A stretch of 10,280 nucleotides of DNA from Thermoplasmata archaeon (GCA_023135545.1 JAGLSY010000132.1:1-10280), one strand, 5' to 3'. Shown: positions 1 to 7,086, counted from the stretch's first letter. Notes: a model not told the origin generated them from the sequence alone. Made by a program: numbers and translations.

Positions 1-137
1 GCCGGAAATGTATATTATTATCTCTAGCCCTTGTCATGCCCACCAACCAACCCCCCACCACACTGGCACATCACTGAGACCCATGCTAACCGATACTGGG
101 ACCCACGCTGTCGTATCAATTTAGTGGGTTGGCTTTC

Positions 138-360
138 GAGCAGGGTGACCCGAGTTTTCTTTTTAATTGCGACTTTGCCTATTAATCCTACGCAATTATT
201 TTATCAAGCACATGAAATGGGCTTGATTCGATTTGTCCGTCTTTTTTCTTTTTTGGATGCGCGCCTACCTGCATTTATACGCATCCATTTCGTCAAACTT
301 GTTTGACTCGGGAGGAGTTGGCCAGCGCAGAAAGCCATTAAAAGAAAAAAGTGGAGACGG
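138..360. repeat. Dispersed composite repeat, long copy
   Basis: Four blocks match the shorter copy at 6788-6876 in order and orientation. They are a GAGCAGG...CCCGAGTTT block (138-162), a 20-base pyrimidine-rich block identical at 232-251 and 6813-6832, GCCAGCGCAG (321-330 and 6843-6852) and AAAGAAAAAAGTGG (341-354 and 6863-6876). In both copies the pyrimidine block and the purine block form a 12-bp inverted repeat. This copy carries about 69 and 59 extra bases between blocks, and each extra stretch itself contains a hairpin with a stem of about 8 bp and a loop of 18-19 nt. The nature of the element is unknown. Confidence 0.6.
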
Positions 361-480
361 AGCAATCGCGATAAAAGCAGAGACGGGGTATTGATATTGT
401 TGTCCCTGTAAGTGACAACACCAACCAATTCCGATTCGGAATCCCTGTGTGCCAGCGTGGGGAGGTTCAAAAATTGAAAA

Positions 481-490
481 TTCTATAATG
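481..490 (+). promoter_or_regulatory. Candidate TATA box for the PAC2 gene
   Basis: TTCTATAATG lies in an AT-rich stretch about 60 bases before the ATG. With usual archaeal spacing transcription would start near 511, giving a leader of about 35 nt that contains the SD at 536-541. An alternative AT-rich box lies at 504-514. The call rests on position and composition only. Confidence 0.35.
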
Positions 491-546
491 ATACCATCAT
501 GATAGCTATTAAGTACGCCAATTGAAATTAGGTATGGAGGTCGTGG

Positions 547-1335
547 ATGACTGAGGATGTCAAGATTTACGAGTTGAAGCGGACCGATGTCAAAGGAGCA
601 ACGGTTATAGACGGTTTTCCCAGCGTGGGCCTGGTCAGTTCCATAGCAGCAAACTACCTCATCAACACCCTCAAGCTCACCCAGATAGGAATAATGGACT
701 CGGTTTACTTTCCCACGGTATCCCTTATCCGCGACGGTGTTCCCCAGAACCCGGTCAGGATATATGCCAGCGAGAAGGTCGGCGAATCGGAGGACAACAG
801 GGACCAGATTGTCGTGTTCATATCTGAATTCCAGCCGCCCCCCAACCTCGTAAAGCCGATAGCCAGCACCCTGCTGGACTGGGCCGAGGATCAGAAATGC
901 AAGATGGTGGTTTCTCCCGAAGGTCTTGTCATAGACAGGGAGGACGCTGACGAATCCGAGGACGAGGAGGTGACCGATCTGGAAATCTACGGGGTGGCCA
1001 GCACGAAGCAGGGACGGAAGATTCTCATGGAATGCGGTGTAACTGAATTCACGGAAGGTGTTATTACCGGGGTGGCCGGAGTGCTTCTCAACGAGGGAAG
1101 ACGCAGGGACTTCAACGTCGCAACCGTTCTGGCCGAGGCTCACCCGGATTACCCTGATGCCAGAGCGGCGGCCCGTATTATCGAAACCATCGACAAGGTT
1201 CTGCTCCACATAGAACTGGATGCAAAACCCCTCTACGACGAGGCCGAGCGCATCGAGTCCCAGCTCAAGCTCATCCACAAGCAATCGAAGGGCAAGCCCC
1301 AGTCATCGGTCGACCGACCATCGATGTATGGTTAG
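547..1335 (+). CDS. PAC2-family proteasome assembly chaperone / activator homologue
   Basis: This 262-residue protein resembles the archaeal PAC2 family (COG2047-like), relatives of eukaryotic proteasome assembly chaperones PAC1/PAC2. The typical N-terminal strand-glycine-helix segment FPSVGLVSSIAANYLI is at about residues 24-39. A Glu/Asp-rich insert lies near residues 130-145, and a charged helix precedes the tail. The last three residues, Met-Tyr-Gly, fit the HbYX pattern (hydrophobic, Tyr, any) that docks activators and chaperones into the alpha ring of the 20S proteasome; the archaeal homologue PbaB is known to use such a tail. The ATG is supported by SD GGAGGT at 536-541, five bases upstream. 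The gene stands alone on the plus strand and converges on RtcA with a 59-base gap. Family assignment is good; proteasome binding is inferred from the tail. Confidence 0.85.
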   Translation: MTEDVKIYELKRTDVKGATVIDGFPSVGLVSSIAANYLINTLKLTQIGIMDSVYFPTVSLIRDGVPQNPVRIYASEKVGESEDNRDQIVVFISEFQPPPNLVKPIASTLLDWAEDQKCKMVVSPEGLVIDREDADESEDEEVTDLEIYGVASTKQGRKILMECGVTEFTEGVITGVAGVLLNEGRRRDFNVATVLAEAHPDYPDARAAARIIETIDKVLLHIELDAKPLYDEAERIESQLKLIHKQSKGKPQSSVDRPSMYG

Positions 1336-1394
1336 TTGATTTTCATAGCTCATTGCAATACAAGGGTGTAAAGCAAGATATTTTATGTGGTTAA

Positions 1395-2426
1395 TTATAT
1401 ATTTCTATGTAAAATAAAATATTTGCCTTTGTCCAGCACATTTAGCTTCCCTGGCAGGAATCTTTCGATTACCATGAGATTTGTGTTTACATGGCCGGTT
1501 CTATTCAGGATTTTCATGTCCCCTGCGCTTTCGGATATCGCCATCATCGTCATCACCTGGTCACATCCGTGATCGTCCATTGACGCGGGCGAGTCGATAT
1601 ATCTTTTGAATTCGTCAGCCACCGTCTTTCCGATAACATCTGCCGGAACTCCCCGCTCACCCAGCCTGTCAACGCCGATGAATCTGCCTTCGCCCACATG
1701 AGCCAGAACGACACCGACACCCCGGTCTATCTGATTTTCTCTGTTGTCTATCACGATGTCCACATCATAATTTTCCGCATGGTCATCTTCCAGGTTTTGG
1801 ATAATAGCCCCCATCATCCTGTCCGCAATTTCTCTCCTGAGGCCCCCGATGTTGATGATGCCGGTAATCTCTCCTTGACTTCCGGTGTCCTCGGGTTTCC
1901 AGGACAACCGACCGGGCACATCCAGCTTTACATGGATCTCGCCTCCGCCTTTGGGGAAATAGCCTCTCTTTTTCACTTCCAGGCTGCATTCTATTCCAAA
2001 ACACCTGAAATAGGGAAAAATAACTGATTTGACATAATCAACCGGCGGAGACCATTTCACGTCTGTTCCCCCTCTTAGCACGATCTCCGATCTACCTGGC
2101 GTGGAGCAGAGGACCGGCATGATGGCCTGGAGCACCAGGGTGACACTTCCCGCCGTGCCTACATCGAAAAGGTACTGGCCATGGCAGATATTTCCGGGGG
2201 CCAACGTTACTTCCTCCGAGCCCTTGAGGTCATTCTCCAGTTTCCCGCCGCATATCTCTGAAACCGCCCTTATGGAAGTCAAATGCTGGGCAGCCAGTCC
2301 GGGCTTTGGCCTGTTGGCTCTGATATTTTTTACTGTTATTTCCTTCCCCGTGATGACCGAGAGAGAAAAGGATGTCCTGAGTATCTGGCCGCCTCCCTCA
2401 CCCATCGACCCATCTATTTCGATAAT
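1395..2426 (-). CDS. rtcA: RNA 3'-terminal phosphate cyclase
   Basis: RtcA converts an RNA 3'-phosphate to a 2',3'-cyclic phosphate using ATP through a covalent AMP-histidine intermediate. The hallmark GEGGGQILRT is near the N terminus. The C-terminal segment GHVNTNLMVIERFLP contains the expected catalytic His, about residue 305 counted from the first ATG, which matches the known E. coli active-site region. Counted from the ATG at 2405 the protein has 336 residues, but the conserved first strand of the family (I-E-I-D-G-S) is encoded in frame just upstream, where no ATG, GTG or TTG exists before the stop at 2442-2444. I therefore place the start at an ATT (2424-2426), four bases after the preceding gene's TGA, giving 343 residues. 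Last gene of the four-gene operon. Function is secure; the start is not. Confidence 0.9.
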   Translation of the reverse strand: MIEIDGSMGEGGGQILRTSFSLSVITGKEITVKNIRANRPKPGLAAQHLTSIRAVSEICGGKLENDLKGSEEVTLAPGNICHGQYLFDVGTAGSVTLVLQAIMPVLCSTPGRSEIVLRGGTDVKWSPPVDYVKSVIFPYFRCFGIECSLEVKKRGYFPKGGGEIHVKLDVPGRLSWKPEDTGSQGEITGIINIGGLRREIADRMMGAIIQNLEDDHAENYDVDIVIDNRENQIDRGVGVVLAHVGEGRFIGVDRLGERGVPADVIGKTVADEFKRYIDSPASMDDHGCDQVMTMMAISESAGDMKILNRTGHVNTNLMVIERFLPGKLNVLDKGKYFILHRNI

Positions 2427-2430
2427 GGTA

Positions 2431-4122
2431 TCAACCCGTTTTCAGTACATACATGTTGTTGCCCTCCGGGCCGCCGCAGTATATCCTGCTGGACCGGTTG
2501 ATAAGCATGTCCATTCTTTCATCCGATATCACAACCCTCTCCATAATGTTCATCTGGGCCCCGATATCTGTCCAACTGTCCGAAATCAATATGGTGGTAT
2601 CTTCCGGCGTCTGGCCCCGGGCCAGAATCCAGGGCATCGTCCAGTCGCAGGTCACGTTGAAATAGGGTCCGATTATGTCCATGTATCTCTGGTCCGATGA
2701 TATCGTGGTCACATTGGAATCGGCAAGCCAGGCCATCGCCTCGAACTCGTAGTCATAGGTGGTTTCCTGAATGCCGAAAGCCTCAACCCTTTCGTATGCC
2801 AGGGGAATGGATGCCACGCACAACAGGCAGAAGGCCAGGAAAATGGAGACAGGCACAATTTTCAATGCCTTTCCATGATCTTTCGTGTAGTCGAGGGCCA
2901 GCTTGATGAGGTACGCGGCCCCCATCCCGGACACGATGGCCAATGGAATATCGATGAAGTTGTAGGCCCTGAAGACCAGGGTGAAGTTGAAGACATCCAG
3001 TCCCCGGAAGACGGAGAAAGCCATTAAAATCAAGGGGGCCAGGAACATGGCGATTATAACCGGCTTGTACTTGAATTTTGAATAGCGAAGTAGGTTGAAA
3101 CCCACCATCCCGATAATGGCCAGTATGAAATAGGGGACCATGAGGTCCAGCAGAAGGCCGGTGGTCTTGGGCGCGCCGATGAATAGACTCTTTTTACCGT
3201 TGATATAGAGAATGAACATAGCGATCATGACGAACAGAACTTTCTCATCGAAGAGGGCAAAGATAGATAGATTTCCTTTTTTATCTCTTACTGGCAGGAA
3301 AAACCAGGGCTTTGACATGGCCGGTGAGGATATCATGACATGAACCAGCAGCCCCAATGTGCAGACCGAGAAGAGCAGTGCGGAATCATTCAGGTTGCTC
3401 ACGTCCGAGAAAAATTGCATTTCTACTGATAGGTAGTAGGCAAGAGCGATCAGCCCCAGAGCGGGCCCGGCCAGTAATTCAAGGACCACATGCCTGAAGA
3501 ACTTCTCCTCGTGCTTGTTTGCCACGAGAATGGAATGGAAAGAGACAAGGGAAACGATGATGAAGGCGATGAGGCTGGTCAAGTGATGGATGAAGGGAAG
3601 GAGGACAAGCAATGCCACCGCAATCATGCGATGCCGTGGGTCCTTTCGCAGACTGTAGGAATAAAGCAAAAGGCAGAGTACCACTATGCCCAGCAATTCT
3701 TTCATGGCTGCCGTTGTCACGTAAACGAAGAGGCCGGTGAAGGCCAGGAATAGGCTGGCCAGCAGTGCGGCCCGCTGGTTCTTCAATATTTTAAGGGCAA
3801 AGATATAGACAATAACCACCGAGAAGGAGCCGATGAAGGCGCAGAAGTAGGGAAGCAGCACCAGAGGCTCGACACCCAGCACAATCGAAAATTGTGATAG
3901 AAGAAGGGGAAAGACGGGTAGCTTCATGTTATAACCCAGGAGCCCCGAGTATGCCCCGTAATTTGGTATGTGGCCCGATGAGATCATTATCTCGGATATT
4001 TTAGCAAGGGGAAAGCCGTCTATGTTGAAGGGCAGGCCGGACTCCATTGTCGGCAGTAATCGCACTATGAAGGAGACCATGAAAAGAAGGGCTATCAGTA
4101 GGTAGTTGCAGGGCCTTTTCAA
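2431..4122 (-). CDS. Polytopic membrane protein, probable GT-C-type glycosyltransferase
   Basis: This is a 563-residue integral membrane protein. One N-terminal helix (residues 7-24) is followed by an external loop with acidic residues (Glu27, Asp35 in NIDGF), the position where GT-C enzymes carry a catalytic or metal-binding acid. About ten further hydrophobic segments follow, then a soluble domain from about residue 440 with several NxT/NxS sites. GT-C enzymes transfer sugars from polyprenyl-phosphate donors on the outer face of the membrane. The oligosaccharyltransferase signature WWDYG is not seen, so this is not STT3/AglB. The start is TTG, overlapping the upstream permease stop as TTGA, with a GGGGGT SD six bases ahead. 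A DUF2206-like membrane protein is an alternative description. Substrate unknown. Confidence 0.6.
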   Translation of the reverse strand: MKRPCNYLLIALLFMVSFIVRLLPTMESGLPFNIDGFPLAKISEIMISSGHIPNYGAYSGLLGYNMKLPVFPLLLSQFSIVLGVEPLVLLPYFCAFIGSFSVVIVYIFALKILKNQRAALLASLFLAFTGLFVYVTTAAMKELLGIVVLCLLLYSYSLRKDPRHRMIAVALLVLLPFIHHLTSLIAFIIVSLVSFHSILVANKHEEKFFRHVVLELLAGPALGLIALAYYLSVEMQFFSDVSNLNDSALLFSVCTLGLLVHVMISSPAMSKPWFFLPVRDKKGNLSIFALFDEKVLFVMIAMFILYINGKKSLFIGAPKTTGLLLDLMVPYFILAIIGMVGFNLLRYSKFKYKPVIIAMFLAPLILMAFSVFRGLDVFNFTLVFRAYNFIDIPLAIVSGMGAAYLIKLALDYTKDHGKALKIVPVSIFLAFCLLCVASIPLAYERVEAFGIQETTYDYEFEAMAWLADSNVTTISSDQRYMDIIGPYFNVTCDWTMPWILARGQTPEDTTILISDSWTDIGAQMNIMERVVISDERMDMLINRSSRIYCGGPEGNNMYVLKTG

Positions 4123-5348
4123 TCGCTGACCCCCAATAGACTTTCCAGTTCTGGTATGGCTGACGGGCTCACCGCTTCATCCGCATCCCGCATCATGTCC
4201 TGGGGGGTGGCCTTCATCAATGTCTCGTTGATTATTATGCCGGATACAACAAAAATAATCATGGTGGCGATGCAGATTCCCGCCATGACCTCGGAGTTTA
4301 TGAGGGGATGGATGGTCTGGCCAAACATGAGCAACAGAGAGTACTTCTCTATGGCCCGGACTATTGCATAGCCTACAATCACCCCCGACACTGTTGCCGG
4401 AATTGAAATTATCATGACATCTTTGGCGATGAGTTTCCGCACATGGGCCTTGTCAGCACCTATGGCAAAGAGTGTTCCGATATCCGGTCTCCTTTCAATA
4501 ATCGCCCTGGCCAGTATCGCCGATGCGCCGATGAAGGTCAATGCTCCATCCAGGATGATGAAGGTGATAATCACAATCTTGATGGAGTTCTCCCCCTCCT
4601 GCACGAAGACGCTGATAAAGCTTCCGTTGGAGGCCTTGAACTGCTCTGGTTCGAAGTATTTCAATGCCAGGGTCTGCTGGGCCTTCTCCTCCTCCGAGAC
4701 ATTGGCGTTCAGGGAGGTACTGGTGTCACCGCCACCACTTATGATGACCGGCTTCTCCGTCTCCTCCAGGTTCTCTATGAAGGCTGTCTGGTTGGTGGTC
4801 TTGACCCTGATTACCGAGACCGTGTTCTTTCCAAGGCCGGCTAGGTTGCGCGCTATTTCCAAGGGTATCAGCATGTCATCAGCCGATGTCTGGCTTGTGT
4901 ATATGGCATTTACCTCCATCTGGTACAGGGCTGGTCTGGTCGAGCCTGTTAAAACAAATTTGTCTCCCACCTCCAGCCCAGTTCTTCGGGCCAGTTTCTC
5001 CCCGATGACCACGAACTCTGTTGGCGGAGCCTCTCCCTCGATAATCTCCCCGCCATCGATCTCCAGATACATATCCAGAATAACTCCCCGTGCTATTACG
5101 GGCTCCTCTTTCACCATGCAGAAGGCGAAGACCTCTGGACTGGCAATTACCGTTTCATCCTCGTTCAAGTCAACAGCCAAAGAAGTGTTCAGGGAGGTGG
5201 TGGAGTTGACCTGGGACAGCGTTATGATATCCCCGCCGAAAACGCTGTTTGGTGATGACTGGATGCCCAGGAGCATGGGTATCGAGGAGCTGAAGACCAG
5301 GGTGCATAGGAAGAGCCCCAGGATGGTTTTTTTCCTGAGAATCATCAC
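4119..5348 (-). CDS. FtsX/MacB-type ABC transporter permease 2
   Basis: This 409-residue permease subunit has an N-terminal membrane helix (residues 8-28), a large extracytoplasmic domain (about 30-250) with a MacB-periplasmic-core-like stretch VVIGEKLARRTGLEVGDKFVLTG near 113-135, and a C-terminal FtsX-type block of three helices (about 257-283, 312-331, 354-374). The cytoplasmic segment ERRPDIGTLFAIGADKAHVRKLI (285-307) matches the coupling helix of MacB/FtsX/LolC-like permeases, which contacts an ATPase. No ATPase gene is in the window. GTG at 5346-5348 and ATG at 5343-5345 both lie downstream of a strong SD GGGTGAT. Start and stop overlap the neighbouring genes by four bases, so it is translated with permease 1 and the GT-C-like gene. 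Substrate unknown; lipid or peptide extrusion and signalling are usual roles. Confidence 0.8.
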   Translation of the reverse strand: MMILRKKTILGLFLCTLVFSSSIPMLLGIQSSPNSVFGGDIITLSQVNSTTSLNTSLAVDLNEDETVIASPEVFAFCMVKEEPVIARGVILDMYLEIDGGEIIEGEAPPTEFVVIGEKLARRTGLEVGDKFVLTGSTRPALYQMEVNAIYTSQTSADDMLIPLEIARNLAGLGKNTVSVIRVKTTNQTAFIENLEETEKPVIISGGGDTSTSLNANVSEEEKAQQTLALKYFEPEQFKASNGSFISVFVQEGENSIKIVIITFIILDGALTFIGASAILARAIIERRPDIGTLFAIGADKAHVRKLIAKDVMIISIPATVSGVIVGYAIVRAIEKYSLLLMFGQTIHPLINSEVMAGICIATMIIFVVSGIIINETLMKATPQDMMRDADEAVSPSAIPELESLLGVSD

Positions 5349-6460
5349 TGGCTATCACCCGCCTTCAATATCTTGGAGGCCTTCAGGGAGGGAATCAGAC
5401 CGCCGATGAGCCCGGAGACCATTGAAAGGCCAAGTGGCAGAAATATAGATCTCAAGTCCACCAACGGAATTATTATGGTGTTGACACCGAAGAGGGAGGC
5501 AACTGAAACTATGCCGTTAGCCACGCATATTCCCAGGGCTATGCCCATCGCTCCCCCGGTTATGGTAATCATCAGGGACTTCATGGTGAAAATTCCCACT
5601 ATAACTCTCTTTTTGGCCCCCAGCCCGCGCAGGTTCTCGATGGTGGGTTTGTGGTACTGGATCTCAATGGACATTATGGAATAGACCAGCAGAACAACGA
5701 TGATGCCGGTGGTCAGCACTATGGACCACAGATTGCTCTCGACCTGATAAATCCCCGCCTCGAAGAAGCTGACCACACTGGTCGTGTGCCTTGAATTCAG
5801 GTTATTATTCTTAACCATGTCTTCAACCTGCTCGGTTTCCTCGAAAACAATCAGGAAAGAGTAATTGGAACCCAGCTCCGGGGAAAGGGCATCGATCACC
5901 CTGTCCGAGGCTATTATCCAGTCATTGGGGAAAAGCAGGTTTGTCGGGTACAGGGCTGATAAATAAATATCAACATTATTATAATTATTATTTGTATAAC
6001 TAAGAACTTCCGCCTCCAGCCAGGTCCCGGCCGAGGTGTCGAACCCCGCATCGCTCAGCCGCCTGTTTGTTATGTTGCCCAGCAGCACACTGCTCTCGAA
6101 GCTTTCATTGGGAAAATCAAAGGCAATGTTGTCCATTGGGTCATGGACGGAGACTATGTATGTGTCATTGAGGCGCGCTCCCCTGATGTCTGTGATTTCG
6201 GTGCTCACCACCTTCACGCCCACGTAATTCTCCATGCCGTCCAACACTTCGTAATCGATGAAACTTTTCGAGAGGTCCTCGTCCGAGTAGATCATGATGG
6301 GGCCCTGGTCAAAGGTGGCCGAAACCTTCTCCGTGCTCTCGTGAAGCCCCCCGGCTATTGCGATGGTCCCGGTAAGATAGGCCAGGCAGAAGGCTATTCC
6401 TATTACAGTGGTGAAAATCCTCTTGTTTGATTTTATCGCAATTCTGAGAAACGGGTGCAG
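5345..6460 (-). CDS. FtsX/MacB-type ABC transporter permease 1 (apparent CTG start)
   Basis: From CTG at 6458-6460 the product is 371 residues: a membrane helix (residues 15-37), an extracytoplasmic domain (about 40-240) and an FtsX-type C-terminal block with helices near 245-265, 290-318 and 335-358. The Leu-Arg-Gly-Leu-Gly-Ala coupling segment is near 277-282, and the family-like ending PSLKASKILKAGD closes the protein. The first in-frame ATG (6293-6295) would delete the N-terminal helix that this family needs. Between it and the in-frame stop at 6476-6478 there is no ATG, GTG or TTG, but the CTG follows an AGGAGG SD by nine bases. It is the first gene of the operon and is followed by permease 2 with overlapping stop and start. 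The two probably form a heterodimer. Confidence 0.75.
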   Translation of the reverse strand: MHPFLRIAIKSNKRIFTTVIGIAFCLAYLTGTIAIAGGLHESTEKVSATFDQGPIMIYSDEDLSKSFIDYEVLDGMENYVGVKVVSTEITDIRGARLNDTYIVSVHDPMDNIAFDFPNESFESSVLLGNITNRRLSDAGFDTSAGTWLEAEVLSYTNNNYNNVDIYLSALYPTNLLFPNDWIIASDRVIDALSPELGSNYSFLIVFEETEQVEDMVKNNNLNSRHTTSVVSFFEAGIYQVESNLWSIVLTTGIIVVLLVYSIMSIEIQYHKPTIENLRGLGAKKRVIVGIFTMKSLMITITGGAMGIALGICVANGIVSVASLFGVNTIIIPLVDLRSIFLPLGLSMVSGLIGGLIPSLKASKILKAGDSQ

Positions 6461-6465
6461 GCCTT

Positions 6466-6475
6466 GTCCCCTCCT
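6466..6475 (-). promoter_or_regulatory. Shine-Dalgarno site supporting a CTG start
   Basis: On the minus strand AGGAGGGGAC precedes CTG (6458-6460), with nine bases between AGGAGG and the codon. It is one of the strongest SD matches in the window and has no ATG, GTG or TTG in frame at suitable distance, so it decides the start of permease 1. Confidence 0.6.
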
Positions 6476-6531
6476 CTAGTGCTTAAAGTTGAGACTTATG
6501 ATATTCTGTCTGCCATGTCCAACATTTCAAT

Positions 6532-6560
6532 ACTTAAATATTTTCTCTATGACTTATAAA
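6532..6560 (-). promoter_or_regulatory. Candidate promoter of the permease / GT-C / rtcA operon
   Basis: On the minus strand two AT-rich boxes occur, TTTATAAG at 6560-6553 and TATTTAAGT at 6540-6532. The first would place the RNA start near 6530, the second near 6510. A nine-codon open frame beginning with ATG at 6523-6525 lies in the leader and ends before the permease SD. Assignment rests on position and sequence only. Confidence 0.45.
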
Positions 6561-6638
6561 TATCTACCAATAAGAAAAAGATGGGGCAGTAAACTATCAG
6601 GCCATAAATGGCCCGGATGTTTACTTTCCGTGGGCCAT

Positions 6639-6708
6639 ATGCCCGAATTTGCGGCGTGAACTCGCCGCACCCATCTTAATGTTAATGATGGGCATACGGC
6701 GGTATTCT
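6639..6708. repeat. Structured repeat element, copy 1
   Basis: The element begins ATGCCCGAA and ends with a 24-base block (6685-6708) identical in copy 2. It contains the stem TGCGGCG / CGCCGCA (6650-6656 with 6663-6669), an outer pairing ATGCCC / GGGCAT (6639-6644 with 6690-6695), and a terminal ATAC-GGCG-GTAT hairpin (6694-6705). Pairs that differ from copy 2 change on both sides of the stem, so the structure appears to be conserved. Orientation of any transcript is unknown. Confidence 0.65.
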
Positions 6709-6750
6709 GGGAAACCGCAAAAGGAAAAAGGTGGGGCGGTTTCCCGCCCC
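6709..6750. other. Two mutually exclusive hairpins
   Basis: GGGAAACCGC (6709-6718) pairs perfectly with GCGGTTTCCC (6736-6745). The same right arm can instead be used in GGGGCGG-TTTC-CCGCCCC (6733-6739 with 6744-6750). The two structures cannot form together. No T-tract follows on the plus strand and no gene lies immediately downstream of it, so an attenuator role is not supported; the symmetry may simply belong to the repeat cluster. Confidence 0.5.
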
Positions 6751-6787
6751 TGGTTTGAGGAGAGGTTAATCCTGATTCTGAAAGCCC

Positions 6788-6876
6788 GAGCAGGTGAACC
6801 CGAGTTTCTTTGTTTGTCCGTCTTTTTTCTTTGTGAGGGTGAGCCAGCGCAGGGCTTTCCCCAAAGAAAAAAGTGG
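6788..6876. repeat. Dispersed composite repeat, short copy
   Basis: This is the compact version of the element at 138-360, in the same orientation. Its central feature is a perfect 12-bp inverted repeat, CTTTTTTCTTTG (6822-6833) and CAAAGAAAAAAG (6862-6873), around a 28-nt loop that contains the shared GCCAGCGCAG. It lacks the two hairpin-bearing inserts of the long copy. Confidence 0.6.
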
Positions 6877-6969
6877 GAGGGGAGGTCAATCATGATGACT
6901 CCCAGCCCTTGGCGGGCTTAGGGTGATCTCATTCGAGCTACCATGGAGCAAATACTAATGTATTAGCTC

Positions 6970-7010
6970 TTCTAATCGCGTCTAGATGCAGATGGATTGC
7001 GCAATTAGAA
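6970..7010. repeat. Long inverted repeat next to structured element copy 2
   Basis: TTCTAATCGCG (6970-6980) and CGCAATTAGAA (7000-7010) pair over 11 positions with one mismatch around a 19-nt loop. The stem core is nearly the same as that at 164-198 (TAATTGCG / CGCAATTA, also a 19-nt loop). The right arm ends where structured element copy 2 begins. Confidence 0.5.
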
Positions 7011-7080
7011 TGCCCGAACTCGCAGAGGTTAGAACTCTGCGCCCATTCACATATTTATGATGGGCATACGGCGGTATTCT
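7010..7080. repeat. Structured repeat element, copy 2
   Basis: Same orientation as copy 1, with 24 identical bases at 7057-7080 and ATGCCCGAA at 7010-7018. The stem is CGCAGAG / CTCTGCG (7021-7027 with 7035-7041), and the outer pairing ATGCCC / GGGCAT is at 7010-7015 and 7062-7067. It ends six bases from the FtsZ-like stop codon, so it lies at the very start of that gene's 3' untranslated region. Confidence 0.65.
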
Positions 7081-7086
7081 TTTTTA

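Larger units (their letters stand above)
1..546. other. Non-coding, hairpin-rich intergenic region upstream of the PAC2 gene
   Basis: No ORF here has convincing protein character; open frames on both strands simply read through repeats. The region holds a series of inverted repeats: 165-171 with 191-197, 203-209 with 222-228, 255-261 with 280-286, 241-252 with 340-351 enclosing the third, TGTTGTC/GACAACA at 398-420, and ATTCCG-ATT-CGGAAT at 428-442. Blocks at 138-162, 232-251, 321-330 and 341-354 recur in the same order and orientation at 6788-6876. This suggests a dispersed repeat or structured RNA rather than a gene. The last 60 bases probably hold the PAC2 promoter. Confidence 0.6.
6479..7086. 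other. Repeat-rich non-coding region between the FtsZ-like gene and the permease operon
   Basis: About 600 bases carry no believable protein. Open frames exist on both strands but lie on the repeats. The stretch contains the operon promoter (6532-6560), two copies of a structured 70-nt element (6639-6708 and 7010-7080), a competing hairpin pair (6709-6750), the short copy of the composite repeat (6788-6876) and a long inverted repeat (6970-7010). The 3' end of any FtsZ-like transcript would run into this region. Confidence 0.6.

Noticed and set aside
31..470. Open frames of 88-91 codons on both strands
   Set aside because: They run through hairpins and homopyrimidine repeats, have no SD or family likeness, and similar peptides arise at 6554-6893 only because the DNA repeat is shared.
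265..1284. Long minus-strand frame opposite the PAC2 gene (339 codons)
   Set aside because: It is the antisense shadow of a well-supported gene and runs into the repeat region; no protein family is evident.
2431..4122. Oligosaccharyltransferase STT3/AglB
   Set aside because: The topology is GT-C-like, but the WWDYG-type motif and the long conserved C-terminal domain are not visible.
4414..5409. Long plus-strand frame of 331 codons
   Set aside because: Antisense to permease 2, with composition typical of a complement frame (Ser/Met/Ile rich) and no SD-led start.
6554..6921. Open frames of 90-111 codons over the repeat cluster
   Set aside because: Overlapping frames on both strands, rich in Pro/Arg/Lys from the repeats; the promoter of the permease operon also lies inside one of them.
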